This document shows positions 24,590-32,365 of a stretch of DNA of 64,000 nucleotides, in pieces. Within the stretch, counting starts at the first letter, position 1, and every line of letters starts with the position of its first letter. The notes under the pieces were generated by a model. The model saw only the letters and a program-made list of their open reading frames with translations. It ran no database searches and was not told the origin of the DNA. Source of the stretch: Deltaproteobacteria bacterium (GTDB lineage: Bacteria > Myxococcota_A > Polyangia > HGW-17 > JAJRWW01); contig JAOZUO010000007.1 of NCBI GenBank assembly GCA_029938605.1, positions 1 to 64,000 of the forward strand, in the 5' to 3' direction. The position numbers were made by a program, and so were the translations under genes.

Positions 24590-24617
24590 TTGACACCTGA
24601 TCTCAAGATGTTACCGT
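24590..24617 (+). promoter_or_regulatory. Predicted promoter for leaderless methyltransferase
   Basis: TTGACA (24590-24595, perfect -35), 16-base spacer, TACCGT (24612-24617), then exactly six bases to ATG 24624. No Shine-Dalgarno sequence is present, so a leaderless mRNA is likely. Confidence 0.5.
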
Positions 24618-24623
24618 CACATC

Positions 24624-25466
24624 ATGGAAGCCACAGTACGCAAGGAAGGCGCCGCCATCAGCGCGGCCACGAACGCTGGAAAGCTTCACTTCGTCACTGA
24701 CAGCGGGCAGCAGATGCTCATGCAGGGCGATTGCATGGAGGTCATGGAGCGGCTCCCCGCCGAGAGCGTGGATCTCATCTTCGCGGACCCGCCCTACTTC
24801 CTGTCCAACGGCGGCATGACCTGCAAGTCGGGACGCATGGTCAAGGTGGACAAGGGTGCCTGGGATCGCAGCCAGGGCCCCGAGGCCAACCACGAGTTCA
24901 ACCTCGCCTGGTTGAAGGCCTGTCAGCGTGTGCTCACCCCGAACGGGTCCATCTTCGTGTCGGGCACCCGCCACGCGATCTTCTCGGTGGGATACGCCAT
25001 GCAGCAGCTTGGCTACAAGGTGCTCAATGATATCGCCTGGTTCAAGGTCAACCCTCCGCCGAACCTGTCCTGCCGGTACTTCACCCACGCCACCGAGACC
25101 ATCATCTGGGCGGCCCGGGATTTGCAATCAAAGCACTACTTCGACTACCCGCTCATGAAAGAAGAGAACGGCGGCAAGCAGATGAAGAGTCTGTGGTCCA
25201 TCAAACCGCCCTACAAGTCCGAAAAGCGCTTCGGCAAGCACCCTACGCAGAAACCCGTAGCTCTCCTGTCCCGGATCATCCGCGCGGCCTCGCGCCCCGG
25301 AGACCTGGTGTTAGACCCCTTCAACGGCTCAGGCACCACCGGCGTAGTGGCCACCGCCCTGGACCGGTCCTACGTGGGCGTGGAGCTGGACAAAAAGTAT
25401 CTGGATCTTTCCGCCAAGCGACTACAAGATCCCCAGGGGGACCTGGACGCCATGGCCCGCTCCTAA
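24624..25466 (+). CDS. Orphan DNA adenine N6-methyltransferase, DpnA-like
   Basis: 280-residue beta-class SAM-dependent methyltransferase. The catalytic motif ADPPYFLSNGG is at ~52-62 and the SAM motif LDPFNGSGTTGVVA at ~231-244, in the order typical of the beta class. NLSCRYFTHATETIIWA and KHPTQKPVALL closely recall the DpnA (M2.DpnII) group, which methylates GATC, so GATC is the predicted target. No restriction nuclease or second methyltransferase is adjacent, suggesting a solitary regulatory enzyme. The ATG has no ribosome site; see the promoter entry. Confidence 0.88.
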   Translation: MEATVRKEGAAISAATNAGKLHFVTDSGQQMLMQGDCMEVMERLPAESVDLIFADPPYFLSNGGMTCKSGRMVKVDKGAWDRSQGPEANHEFNLAWLKACQRVLTPNGSIFVSGTRHAIFSVGYAMQQLGYKVLNDIAWFKVNPPPNLSCRYFTHATETIIWAARDLQSKHYFDYPLMKEENGGKQMKSLWSIKPPYKSEKRFGKHPTQKPVALLSRIIRAASRPGDLVLDPFNGSGTTGVVATALDRSYVGVELDKKYLDLSAKRLQDPQGDLDAMARS

Positions 25467-25521
25467 GTAAGCCCCCCGCTCCTAAGGCCCCCCGCTCCTG
25501 ACCAACCGCTCCTGACCCAAA

Positions 25522-25552
25522 ATAAAAAAACCACCATCAAAAGATGGTGGTT
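25522..25552 (-). terminator. Intrinsic terminator, minus strand
   Basis: Perfect 10-bp stem AACCACCATC / GATGGTGGTT (25529-25538 with 25543-25552) around an AAAA loop. On the minus strand it runs into eight U then AUUUU. There is no U-tract on the plus strand, so it does not end the methyltransferase gene. The nearest minus-strand gene stops 262 bases away. Confidence 0.75.
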
Positions 25553-25585
25553 CAAAATGCGATGGAGAATAGAGGGAAGACCAAT

Positions 25586-25614
25586 GGGGGGACTGGGGAG
25601 GGGGAAAGGCTGGG
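25586..25614 (+). other. G-quadruplex motif inside hairpin loop
   Basis: Plus strand has four G-tracts (6, 4, 5 and 3 G) separated by loops of 3, 1 and 7 bases, fitting the G3+N1-7 rule. They lie within the loop of a long inverted repeat. Confidence 0.6.
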
Positions 25615-25814
25615 CCCCCTCTATCTCCATCGTATCCTTGTGCTAATTTGACGCTCTGTTCGACAACCTCTGGCGAGTATCTTGTCCTCGCGGTTACGAT
25701 CTAGTTGTATTATTGCGTCTCAGTGAAATTTTGCAAGGCTTTTTTCATCCGATCGATACAGTTGTGTACAAGTACTTCATAACACGAGGGTTTTTGCGAT
25801 GCGCCTTACCGTTG

Positions 25815-26426
25815 TTACACGATCTCTTGGCGTACGTGCGCGCGCTTAAGCAATAAAGCGACGATGAGCCAGAGCAACCCGAGCCCCAACATGGCAAATC
25901 CAAGCACGAGCGTTAGTACGGAAGGGTAGTCCAAAAAGACCGTCGCTTGGCCAGGGTCCTTGGGATTCACCCACACCTGGACAGCCCCCTTGTTGAGGCG
26001 CTTACCCAAAAACTCCTGGGCATCCTTAGCAGACTCAAATTCCCGGGTCGGACTGTCTGCAATTCGGGTAATCCGTCGGGTTTTCTGTCGGGTTTTCCAA
26101 GGGAAAGTGTAGGTAATTCGAACGATCCACACCCGCTTTTTGCTTTTGAGGGGCCAGCCGCGGGTGACCACCTTGGAGAAGATCCGCCGCTGAGAACGTT
26201 TGACCAGATAGTCCCTCCGGGTCTCACCCCGACCCGACATGCGCAGCTTGGTGCGCCGCTCCACCGCGCTCGAGAGCGTCCCCTTCACGGATGTCCAAGT
26301 ACGACGCCGCATAAAGGTCTGAAAGGGCGTCAAACCATCGAGCAGCAGGGCGGTGATCCCGGCCAGGCACAGCACCGTCGGTAGAAGCGGCGAGGTGAAC
26401 CAGGGACGTGTGGGAGCTGGGGGCAT
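25815..26426 (-). CDS. DUF3592 membrane protein
   Basis: 203 residues with an N-terminal transmembrane helix (~13-31), a central beta-rich, basic domain, and a C-terminal transmembrane helix (~168-193). The ITYTFPW...VQVWVNPKDPGQATVF pattern is that of DUF3592 proteins, which are inner-membrane proteins of unknown role with an extracytoplasmic domain between the helices. An unusually basic insert (RRDYLVKRSQRRIF and neighbours) enlarges the middle. It is divergent from arcC, with 159 bases between starts. No clear ribosome site. Confidence 0.7.
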   Translation of the reverse strand: MPPAPTRPWFTSPLLPTVLCLAGITALLLDGLTPFQTFMRRRTWTSVKGTLSSAVERRTKLRMSGRGETRRDYLVKRSQRRIFSKVVTRGWPLKSKKRVWIVRITYTFPWKTRQKTRRITRIADSPTREFESAKDAQEFLGKRLNKGAVQVWVNPKDPGQATVFLDYPSVLTLVLGFAMLGLGLLWLIVALLLKRAHVRQEIV

Positions 26427-26515
26427 AGAAACCGCAGTATGAGAGATCCACCGCTATTCGTCCAGTCTCTCCCTACGCCTCTCACTACGTATGTAGCGTC
26501 AACGTCTATGGGGGC

Positions 26516-26543
26516 TTGCTTGGCCCCGCAAAAACGCTATTGT
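26516..26543 (+). promoter_or_regulatory. Predicted promoter of arcC
   Basis: TTGCTT (26516-26521), 16-base spacer, TATTGT (26538-26543), ~36 bases before the start of translation. Confidence 0.35.
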
Positions 26544-26585
26544 CGTCAGATACTCACCCAAGCCGTCCTAGAGGAACCACCGCAC

Positions 26586-27554
26586 ATGACGACTCCGCAA
26601 AATGACAACCCCGTCGCCCTGGTGGCACTGGGCGGCCACGCTTTCATGGAGCGAGGCCAGAAGGGCACCATCAAAGAGCACGAGACCGCCGCGGTTAAGA
26701 TCTGCGACGCGATGATGCTCCTGGTGGAACGAGGATACAACCTCGTGATCACCCACGGCAACGGCCCCCAGGTGGGCAACCTCCTGCTGCAGAACGAGGC
26801 GTGCAAGGACGACGTGGTCCCTATGCCCCTGGACGTGCTCGTGGCGCAGACCGAGGGCAGCCTGGGCTACATCCTGCAAAACGCCCTCCTCAACCAACTG
26901 CGCAAGCGGTCCATCAAGCGGTACGTGCTCACGGTGGTCACCCAGGTGCAGGTGGACCAGGACGATCCCGCCTTCGACAACCCCACCAAGCCCATCGGGC
27001 CCTTCCTGACCAAGGAGGAGGCCCTCCGACGGGCCCGGGAGCTGGATTGGGACGTGGTGGAGGACGCGGGCCGGGGCTGGAGGCGCAGGGTGCCTTCGCC
27101 CAAGCCCCTGAAGATCATCCAGCGCGACTCCATCCGCGCGGCGGCGGAGCTGGGTAACATCGTCATCGCCGGCGGCGGCGGCGGCATCCCCATCACCAAG
27201 GACCGGGAGACGGGAGAGTACAAGGGCGTAGAAGCGGTGATCGACAAGGACTACACCTCGGCCCTGCTGGCCCATCAGGTCAAAGCTGATCTCTTCTGCA
27301 TCCTGACCGAGGTTCCCCAGGTATATCTGAACTATAACCAGCCGGACCAACGCCCCCTCGGAGCGCTGACCGTGGAGATGGTGCGCAGCCAGATGGCCGC
27401 CGGCCACTTCCCGGCCGGGAGCATGGGGCCGAAGATCCAGTCCATCCTCAACTACCTGGAGTCCGGTGGCAAACGGGCGCTGATCACCAACCCCGAGACC
27501 CTCCCTGCTGCCCTCGACGGCGCCGGCGGCACTCACTTCGTTGGGGCCTGCTAA
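26586..27554 (+). CDS. arcC: Carbamate kinase
   Basis: 322-residue amino-acid-kinase-fold enzyme interconverting carbamoyl phosphate plus ADP and carbamate plus ATP. It begins with ALGGHAFMERGQKG, followed by THGNGPQVGNLLLQNE and, later, IVIAGGGGGIPI and VIDKDYTSALLA, all standard for ArcC. No arcA/arcB deiminase-pathway genes are adjacent, so the context (fermentative ATP, carbamoyl-phosphate supply or purine/allantoin breakdown) is open. ATG 26586 with upstream GAGGA is preferred; an in-frame ATG at 26439 would add an unconserved segment. Confidence 0.93.
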   Translation: MTTPQNDNPVALVALGGHAFMERGQKGTIKEHETAAVKICDAMMLLVERGYNLVITHGNGPQVGNLLLQNEACKDDVVPMPLDVLVAQTEGSLGYILQNALLNQLRKRSIKRYVLTVVTQVQVDQDDPAFDNPTKPIGPFLTKEEALRRARELDWDVVEDAGRGWRRRVPSPKPLKIIQRDSIRAAAELGNIVIAGGGGGIPITKDRETGEYKGVEAVIDKDYTSALLAHQVKADLFCILTEVPQVYLNYNQPDQRPLGALTVEMVRSQMAAGHFPAGSMGPKIQSILNYLESGGKRALITNPETLPAALDGAGGTHFVGAC

Positions 27555-27667
27555 GAGCTCACCGAGGGCTCACGCCGGCCCGAAGCCGGTTGTCACCAGC
27601 AACCGCAGATGATAGATTTTCCACCATCGGGCTAGCCGGTGACTGAGGCTTCGCCAAGGAGATCCAT

Positions 27668-28417
27668 ATGTCTGGGCACAGCAAATGGTCGACCATCAAG
27701 CACAAAAAGGGCGCGGCTGACGCCAAGCGCGGGAAGGTCTTCACCAAGCTTATCAAGGAGGTCACCGTGGCTGCCCGCCAGGGCGGCGGCGACCCCGGCG
27801 GCAACCCCCGGCTCCGTACGGCCATCGACAAGGCCCGGGCCGAGAACATGCCCAACGACAACATCGCCCGCGCCATCAAGAAAGGCACCGGGGAGCTCGA
27901 AGGCGTCAACTACGACGAGATCGTCTACGAGGGCTACGGCCCCGGGGGTACGGCTGTTCTGGTGGAGTGCCTCACCGACAACAGAAACCGTACCGTGGCC
28001 GAGCTCAAGCACGTCTTCGCCAAGTCCAACGGCACCATAGGCAAGCCCGGCACCGTGGCCTTCAAGTTCGAAGCCCAGGGGCACCTCCGCTTCCCCAAGG
28101 CGGACGTAGACGAGGACCGGATCATGGAAGCCGCCATGGAGGCCGGAGCCGACGACTACACAGACGACGGGGACGACTGGCTCGTGACCACGGAGCCCAC
28201 GGAGTTCCTGAAGATCCAGGACGCCTTCGAGAAGGCCGGCCTCAAGCCCTCGGACGCGGAGGTCACCAAGGTGCCTCTCGCCACGATCCAGCTCGAGGGG
28301 CGAGACGCCGAGGTGATGCTCAAGCTCTATATGAATTTAGACGATCACGAGGACGTGCAGAACGTCTACGCGGACTTCGACATCGACGACAAGCTCATGG
28401 AGGAGCTGCTGGATTGA
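27668..28417 (+). CDS. yebC: YebC/PmpR-family regulator (TACO1-like)
   Basis: 249-residue cytoplasmic protein starting with the invariant [20 protein letters not shown] motif. Family members act as DNA-binding regulators or, as shown for YebC/TACO1, as translation factors that relieve ribosome stalling at proline stretches. Position immediately upstream of ruvC-ruvA-ruvB is a highly conserved arrangement. AAGGAGATCCAT gives an excellent ribosome site. The family assignment is certain; the mechanism here is not. Confidence 0.96.
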   Translation: MSGHSKWSTIKHKKGAADAKRGKVFTKLIKEVTVAARQGGGDPGGNPRLRTAIDKARAENMPNDNIARAIKKGTGELEGVNYDEIVYEGYGPGGTAVLVECLTDNRNRTVAELKHVFAKSNGTIGKPGTVAFKFEAQGHLRFPKADVDEDRIMEAAMEAGADDYTDDGDDWLVTTEPTEFLKIQDAFEKAGLKPSDAEVTKVPLATIQLEGRDAEVMLKLYMNLDDHEDVQNVYADFDIDDKLMEELLD

Positions 28418-28439
28418 CCGGATCCGGCGTGCGCCCCCG

Positions 28440-28982
28440 ATGACCGCGGCCAGCCATGTCGTGCTCGGACTGGACCCGGGCTCCCGGGTGATGGGCTACG
28501 CCGTGGTGGAGAGGCTCGAGCGCGGTGGGTTTCACTACCGCGAGTGCGGCACCATCGCCGCCCCGGACCGGGCGCCCATTGCCGAGAGGCTGCTGGAGCT
28601 CGCCACCGGGTTGCGCGAGGTGATCCGGGATCTCGGTCCCACCGAGGCCGCCATGGAGGACGTGTTTCACCAGCGCAACGCCCGGTCGGCCCTGGTGCTG
28701 GGCCAGGCCCGTGGTGCGACCCTGCTGGTGGTGGCCGAGCGCGGCCTCGCCGTGTCGAGCTACCCGCCGGCCACGGTAAAAAAAACCGTCTGCGGAAACG
28801 GTCGGGCCTCCAAGGAACAGATCCAACAGATGGTGACCGCCCTGGCCAGGCTCAAGCGCCCACCGGCCACCGACGCCGCTGACGCCCTGGCCGTCGCCAT
28901 CTGCCACTGCCTTCACGCCGCCACACCACCGGAGCTTCTGCCTACAAAGCGAGGGGCCAAACCGAAAGGAGGTCGTCGATGA
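28440..28982 (+). CDS. ruvC: Crossover junction endodeoxyribonuclease RuvC
   Basis: 180-residue Holliday junction resolvase with an RNase H-like fold. Acidic active-site positions lie in LGLDPGSRVMGYAVVE (near the N-terminus), MEDVFHQRNARSALVLGQARG (middle) and TDAADALAVAICH (C-terminus). A basic KRGAKPKGGRR tail is extra. The stop overlaps the ruvA start (ATGA). First gene of ruvCAB, 22 bases after yebC. Confidence 0.96.
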   Translation: MTAASHVVLGLDPGSRVMGYAVVERLERGGFHYRECGTIAAPDRAPIAERLLELATGLREVIRDLGPTEAAMEDVFHQRNARSALVLGQARGATLLVVAERGLAVSSYPPATVKKTVCGNGRASKEQIQQMVTALARLKRPPATDAADALAVAICHCLHAATPPELLPTKRGAKPKGGRR

Positions 28983-29587
28983 TTCGACGTCTGCGGGGAA
29001 CACTGATCGAGGCCGAGATCACCCAGGTGGTGATCGACGCGGGCGGGGTGGGCTACGGCGTGGCCGTGTCGCCCCAAACCAGCGCGGGGCTCACTGGACT
29101 GGGCGAGCCCGTGGACCTGTGGATCCACACCAACGTCTACGAAGGGGGTATCGACCTGTACGGCTTCGAAAGCGGGGACGACCGGGACGTGTTCCTGCGC
29201 CTCACGGGCGTGTCGGGCATAGGCCCGCGCCTGGCCATGAACATCCTCTCCGGTATGGATCCGCCGGTGCTGCTGCAGGCCGTGGCCGACGGCGATCTGG
29301 CCCGGCTGGTGCGTATCCCCGGCGTGGGGAAGCGCACGGCCGAGCGCATGGTGGTAGAGCTCAAAGACAAGTTCAAGGACCTGCTGTTGGCCCAGGGAAC
29401 GGAGGCTGGCGCCGACAAAGCCGGGCCCGCCGGAGTCTCCATGGAGGAAGTGCGCTCTGCGTTGTTGAACTTAGGCTACAGGGCCGCTACGGTAACCAAA
29501 ATCATACCGCTACTCAAAAAGGAAGCGGCCGACGGCGCGAGCCTCCCGGACGTGATCCGCGCGGGGCTGCACCTGCTGCAGAAATAG
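28979..29587 (+). CDS. ruvA: Holliday junction helicase subunit RuvA
   Basis: 202-residue junction-recognition subunit that tetramerises on four-way DNA and recruits RuvB. The N-terminal OB fold begins IRRLRGTLIEAE. The helix-hairpin-helix region includes LTGVSGIGPRLAMNIL and IPGVGKRTAERMVVELKDK. The C-terminal domain III binds RuvB. It overlaps ruvC by four bases and is four bases from ruvB. Confidence 0.97.
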   Translation: MIRRLRGTLIEAEITQVVIDAGGVGYGVAVSPQTSAGLTGLGEPVDLWIHTNVYEGGIDLYGFESGDDRDVFLRLTGVSGIGPRLAMNILSGMDPPVLLQAVADGDLARLVRIPGVGKRTAERMVVELKDKFKDLLLAQGTEAGADKAGPAGVSMEEVRSALLNLGYRAATVTKIIPLLKKEAADGASLPDVIRAGLHLLQK

Positions 29588-29591
29588 ACCC

Positions 29592-30641
29592 ATGGCACGT
29601 CAGAAACACGAAGATCCCCCCGAGGACGCCCCGGTCACCACGCCCACCACCATTGGTGAGGAGCCCCAGGCCGAGGCCTCCCTGCGCCCCCTCTCCTTCG
29701 ACGAGTATGTGGGCCAGGAGGACCTCAAGCGCCCCCTGCGCACCATGGTCCAGGCCGCCCAGCAACTCTCGACGTCCCTGGACCACCTACTCTTCTACGG
29801 GCCCCCCGGCCTGGGAAAAACCTCCCTGGCCCATATCGTGGCCCACGAGATGGGCGTGACCGTACACCAGACCTCCGGCCCGGCGGTGGAGCACAAGGGT
29901 GTGCTGGCCGGCCTGCTCACCAACCTGGCCGACCACGACGTCCTGTTCATCGACGAAATACACCGCCTGCCCCCCCCCGTGGAGGAGGCCCTCTACCCGG
30001 CCATGGAAGACTACCAGCTGGACGTGCTCATCGGCGACGGCCCCCACGCCAAGGCCATCACCATGCCGTTGCCACGATTCACCCTGGTGGGCGCCACCAC
30101 GCGCACGGGCATGCTCACATCACCGCTTCAGGACCGCTTCGGCTTCACCTGGCGGTTGACCTACTACAGCGACGAGGAGCTCACCCGGATCATCACCCGC
30201 AGCGCCGAACGCATCGGGGTGCGTGTCACCGACGACGGCGCCGTGGAGTTGGGGCGCCGAGCCCGAGGCACCCCGCGCGTGGCCAACCGCTGGCTCCGGC
30301 GCGCCCGGGACTACGCCGAGGTGGACGGTAGCCGGATCATCGACCGCCGCATCGCGAACATCACCCTGTCGGATCTGCAGGTGGACAAGGCGGGCTTAAA
30401 CTCCCTGGACCGCGCCTACCTGAGCTGCCTCCTTGAGCGGTTCGACGGCCGCCCCGTGGGTATCGAGGCCCTGGCCGCCGCCCTGTCCGAGGACCGCCAG
30501 ACCCTCGAGTTCACCGTGGAGCCCTACCTGGTGCAGCACGGCTTCGTGGACCGCACCTCCCGCGGCCGCGTGGCGACCCTCCTGGCCGCCAACCACCTCG
30601 GCCTCACCACCGACGGCGAACCCCAAAAGAAACTTTTCTGA
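29592..30641 (+). CDS. ruvB: Holliday junction branch-migration helicase RuvB
   Basis: 349-residue AAA+ motor. Walker A GPPGLGKTSLA (~75-85), Walker B LFIDEIHRLPP, sensor 1 GATTRTGMLTSPLQDRFG and the C-terminal winged helix (ending with RVATLLAANHLGL) are all canonical. It acts as hexameric rings pulling DNA through RuvA. Last gene of the yebC-ruvCAB cluster. Confidence 0.97.
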   Translation: MARQKHEDPPEDAPVTTPTTIGEEPQAEASLRPLSFDEYVGQEDLKRPLRTMVQAAQQLSTSLDHLLFYGPPGLGKTSLAHIVAHEMGVTVHQTSGPAVEHKGVLAGLLTNLADHDVLFIDEIHRLPPPVEEALYPAMEDYQLDVLIGDGPHAKAITMPLPRFTLVGATTRTGMLTSPLQDRFGFTWRLTYYSDEELTRIITRSAERIGVRVTDDGAVELGRRARGTPRVANRWLRRARDYAEVDGSRIIDRRIANITLSDLQVDKAGLNSLDRAYLSCLLERFDGRPVGIEALAAALSEDRQTLEFTVEPYLVQHGFVDRTSRGRVATLLAANHLGLTTDGEPQKKLF

Positions 30642-30815
30642 TCCTTCTAGAGCTGATTTGCCCTACGGCGCCTGCCGCGGATCTTGATGACGTCTTTGCC
30701 CCTCAGGAGTCCCCGGGAGTTGAATTTGTCTGGGTAGCCTCATCTGATACGCAACCTTTGGGCGCAACCACCGATAACCATCAGCAAGAGCTGCTGATCA
30801 GCCCAGAGGATAAAG

Positions 30816-31352
30816 ATGCCGAAGTCACCTGAAACCACGGAACCAATTGCCGAAATCGAGCCCCTGATTCTCCGGCTGCGTGGGCAGCGAGTCATCATCG
30901 ACTCGGAGCTGGCGCAAATCTACGGCACAACGACCAAGAAACTGAACCAACAGGTTTCACGCAACCGCGCCCGATTTCCGCCCGATTTCATGCTCCGGCT
31001 GCATGAGGATGAGAAATCTGAACTGGTCACAAGTTGTGACCGGTTCAGTAAGCTCAAACATTCAAGCGTGTTACCGCAAGCGTTTACGGAGCACGGGGCA
31101 CTCATGATCGCAAGCGTGCTCAACTCTCCTCGTGCCGTAGAGATGTCCGTGTTTGTGGTCCGGGCCTTCGTGCGCTTTCGCTCGATTCTCGCCCAGCACG
31201 AAGAGTTCGCTCAGCGACTGTCGGAGTTGGAATCAAGGATCGCCAGCCATGACGAGTCAATCCGAGGCATCGTGACGTCGCTGCGGTCGCTGCTCGCCAA
31301 CGACCGCCAAACGCCCATAAGATCCATTGGATTCCAAACGCGTGAAGAGTGA
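30816..31352 (+). CDS. ORF6N-domain protein
   Basis: 178 residues. The N-terminal ~100 residues are an ORF6N DNA-binding domain: ILRLRGQRVIIDSELAQIYG, TTKKLNQQVSRNRARFPPDF and TEHGALMIASVLNSPRAVEM. The rest is a coiled-coil-like helix (LAQHEEFAQRLSELESRIAS). This family is best known from phage antirepressor-like proteins but is also common as a lone chromosomal gene in mobile regions. No other phage genes are present. The coding sequence looks lower in GC than the neighbouring ruvB, suggesting transfer. AGAGGA provides a ribosome site. Confidence 0.85.
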   Translation: MPKSPETTEPIAEIEPLILRLRGQRVIIDSELAQIYGTTTKKLNQQVSRNRARFPPDFMLRLHEDEKSELVTSCDRFSKLKHSSVLPQAFTEHGALMIASVLNSPRAVEMSVFVVRAFVRFRSILAQHEEFAQRLSELESRIASHDESIRGIVTSLRSLLANDRQTPIRSIGFQTREE

Positions 31353-31432
31353 GCGTCTCAAAGAGAGAGGCGCCCTGAGGGTCGAGTGCAGCGATCAATG
31401 CGTGGAAGGTGTGGAAAGTGTGGAAGGCGTCT

Positions 31433-32365
31433 TTACTCAAGCGCAGCGGCAAGCAGGCGGCAGGCGTCGACGGAGGCGAGAGCGTCGGGGTCGAGCTCGG
31501 CCTGGTAGACGAGGCGGGCGGGACCGGTCATGTGCACCATCTCGAGGTGGGGATCCACTTCGATGGTGAGCGTGCCGCCCGGAAGCACCACCTGCAGGGG
31601 TGTGCCGAAGGGGACGCGGTCTTCGAGGCCGGCCGCAACGCCGATGGCGCAGGCGCCGGTACCGCAGGCCGCCGTGAGGCCGGCGCCGCGCTCGTACACG
31701 GCGGCGTCCAGGTGCCCGCCGGTGGCGCGAACGAAGGCGATGTTGGCCTTTTTCGGGAAGCGCTCGTGGGACTCGAGGCCCGGACCGTAGCGCTTGGCCA
31801 GATCCACGGGGGCAGCGTCGGCGTGCTCCTCCTCGTCTAGAAAGATCACCGCGTGGGGGTTGCCCATGGACAGGGCGGTGAAGCGGAAAATCGCGCCGTC
31901 CGGGTGGGTGATCTCCTCGCGAATGGCGGTACCCTCACCGGCCACGGGGATCGCCGCGCGGTCTCGAATGGGCTTGCCCATGGCCACGCGAACCGTGTCC
32001 ACCTTGCCGTCGTCCCCTCGGTGCGCCGTGCACGCCAGTGGGCCCGCGCCGGTTTGAACGGTGAGCGCGTCCCGGGAGGGGTCGGGGTCGAGCACGTGCT
32101 TGACCACACAGCGCAGGCCGTTGCCGCACATCTCGGCGTGGCTCCCGTCGGCGTTGACGATTCGCATGGATACGTCGCAACCGGCAGCAGCGGCGTCCGC
32201 GTGGTCGATGAGCAGGAGGCCGTCAGCGCCCACGCCCAGTCGGCGCTGGCATACACGAATGGCCAGGCTGACCGGATCGTCAATAGGCGTCTGACGTACA
32301 TCGACCACGACAAAGTCGTTGCCCGCGCCGTGGACCTTCTCATAAGGAATCATCGCCCGCGTCAT
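31433..32365 (-). CDS. dapF: Diaminopimelate epimerase
   Basis: 310-residue PLP-independent racemase converting LL- to meso-diaminopimelate for lysine and peptidoglycan. The two catalytic cysteines are in MCGNGLRC (~79) and AACGTGACA (~235). VHGAGNDFVVVD marks the N-terminus. ATG 32365 overlaps the stop of the ABC ATPase gene (ATGA), supporting that start and cotranscription; ATG 32353 is the alternative. Last gene of a four-gene minus-strand operon. Confidence 0.95.
   Translation of the reverse strand: MTRAMIPYEKVHGAGNDFVVVDVRQTPIDDPVSLAIRVCQRRLGVGADGLLLIDHADAAAAGCDVSMRIVNADGSHAEMCGNGLRCVVKHVLDPDPSRDALTVQTGAGPLACTAHRGDDGKVDTVRVAMGKPIRDRAAIPVAGEGTAIREEITHPDGAIFRFTALSMGNPHAVIFLDEEEHADAAPVDLAKRYGPGLESHERFPKKANIAFVRATGGHLDAAVYERGAGLTAACGTGACAIGVAAGLEDRVPFGTPLQVVLPGGTLTIEVDPHLEMVHMTGPARLVYQAELDPDALASVDACRLLAAALE

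Larger units (their letters stand above)
25522..25702 (-). ncRNA. Candidate small RNA with C-rich hairpin loop
   Basis: Minus-strand candidate of ~180 nt. A promoter-like pair TTGCAA (25736-25731), 16-base spacer, AATAAT (25714-25709) predicts a start near 25702. Downstream come a small GCGAG/CTCGC stem, a 15-bp stem with one bulge (arms 25617-25631 and 25561-25576) and a strong terminator (25522-25552). The ~40-base loop of the main stem is nearly pure C on this strand (CCCCCUCCCC and CCCCCC), which would expose anti-Shine-Dalgarno sequence. It lies downstream of the DUF3592 gene on the same strand, so a 3'-UTR origin is also possible. It does not fold like 6S RNA. Confidence 0.5.
25467..25814. 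other. Intergenic region with structured RNA signals
   Basis: 348 bases with no protein-like frame. Next to the methyltransferase stop is a CCCCGCTCCTAAG/GACC near-repeat (25474-25515). A minus-strand terminator, a long stem with G/C-rich loop and an AT-rich promoter-like zone fill the remainder; these are described as the candidate small RNA. Confidence 0.6.

Noticed and set aside
25522-25702. 6S RNA interpretation of the small RNA
   Set aside because: Length fits, but the 5' and 3' ends do not pair and there is no central bubble flanked by closing stems.
25815-26426. Minus-strand terminator at 25522-25552 as simply the end of the DUF3592 gene
   Set aside because: Not fully excluded, but a 262-base 3' UTR with its own promoter-like boxes and stems is better read as a separate or processed RNA.
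30816-31352. ORF6N protein as part of a prophage
   Set aside because: No integrase, structural or lysis genes, and no attachment repeats nearby; flanked by ruvB and dapF.
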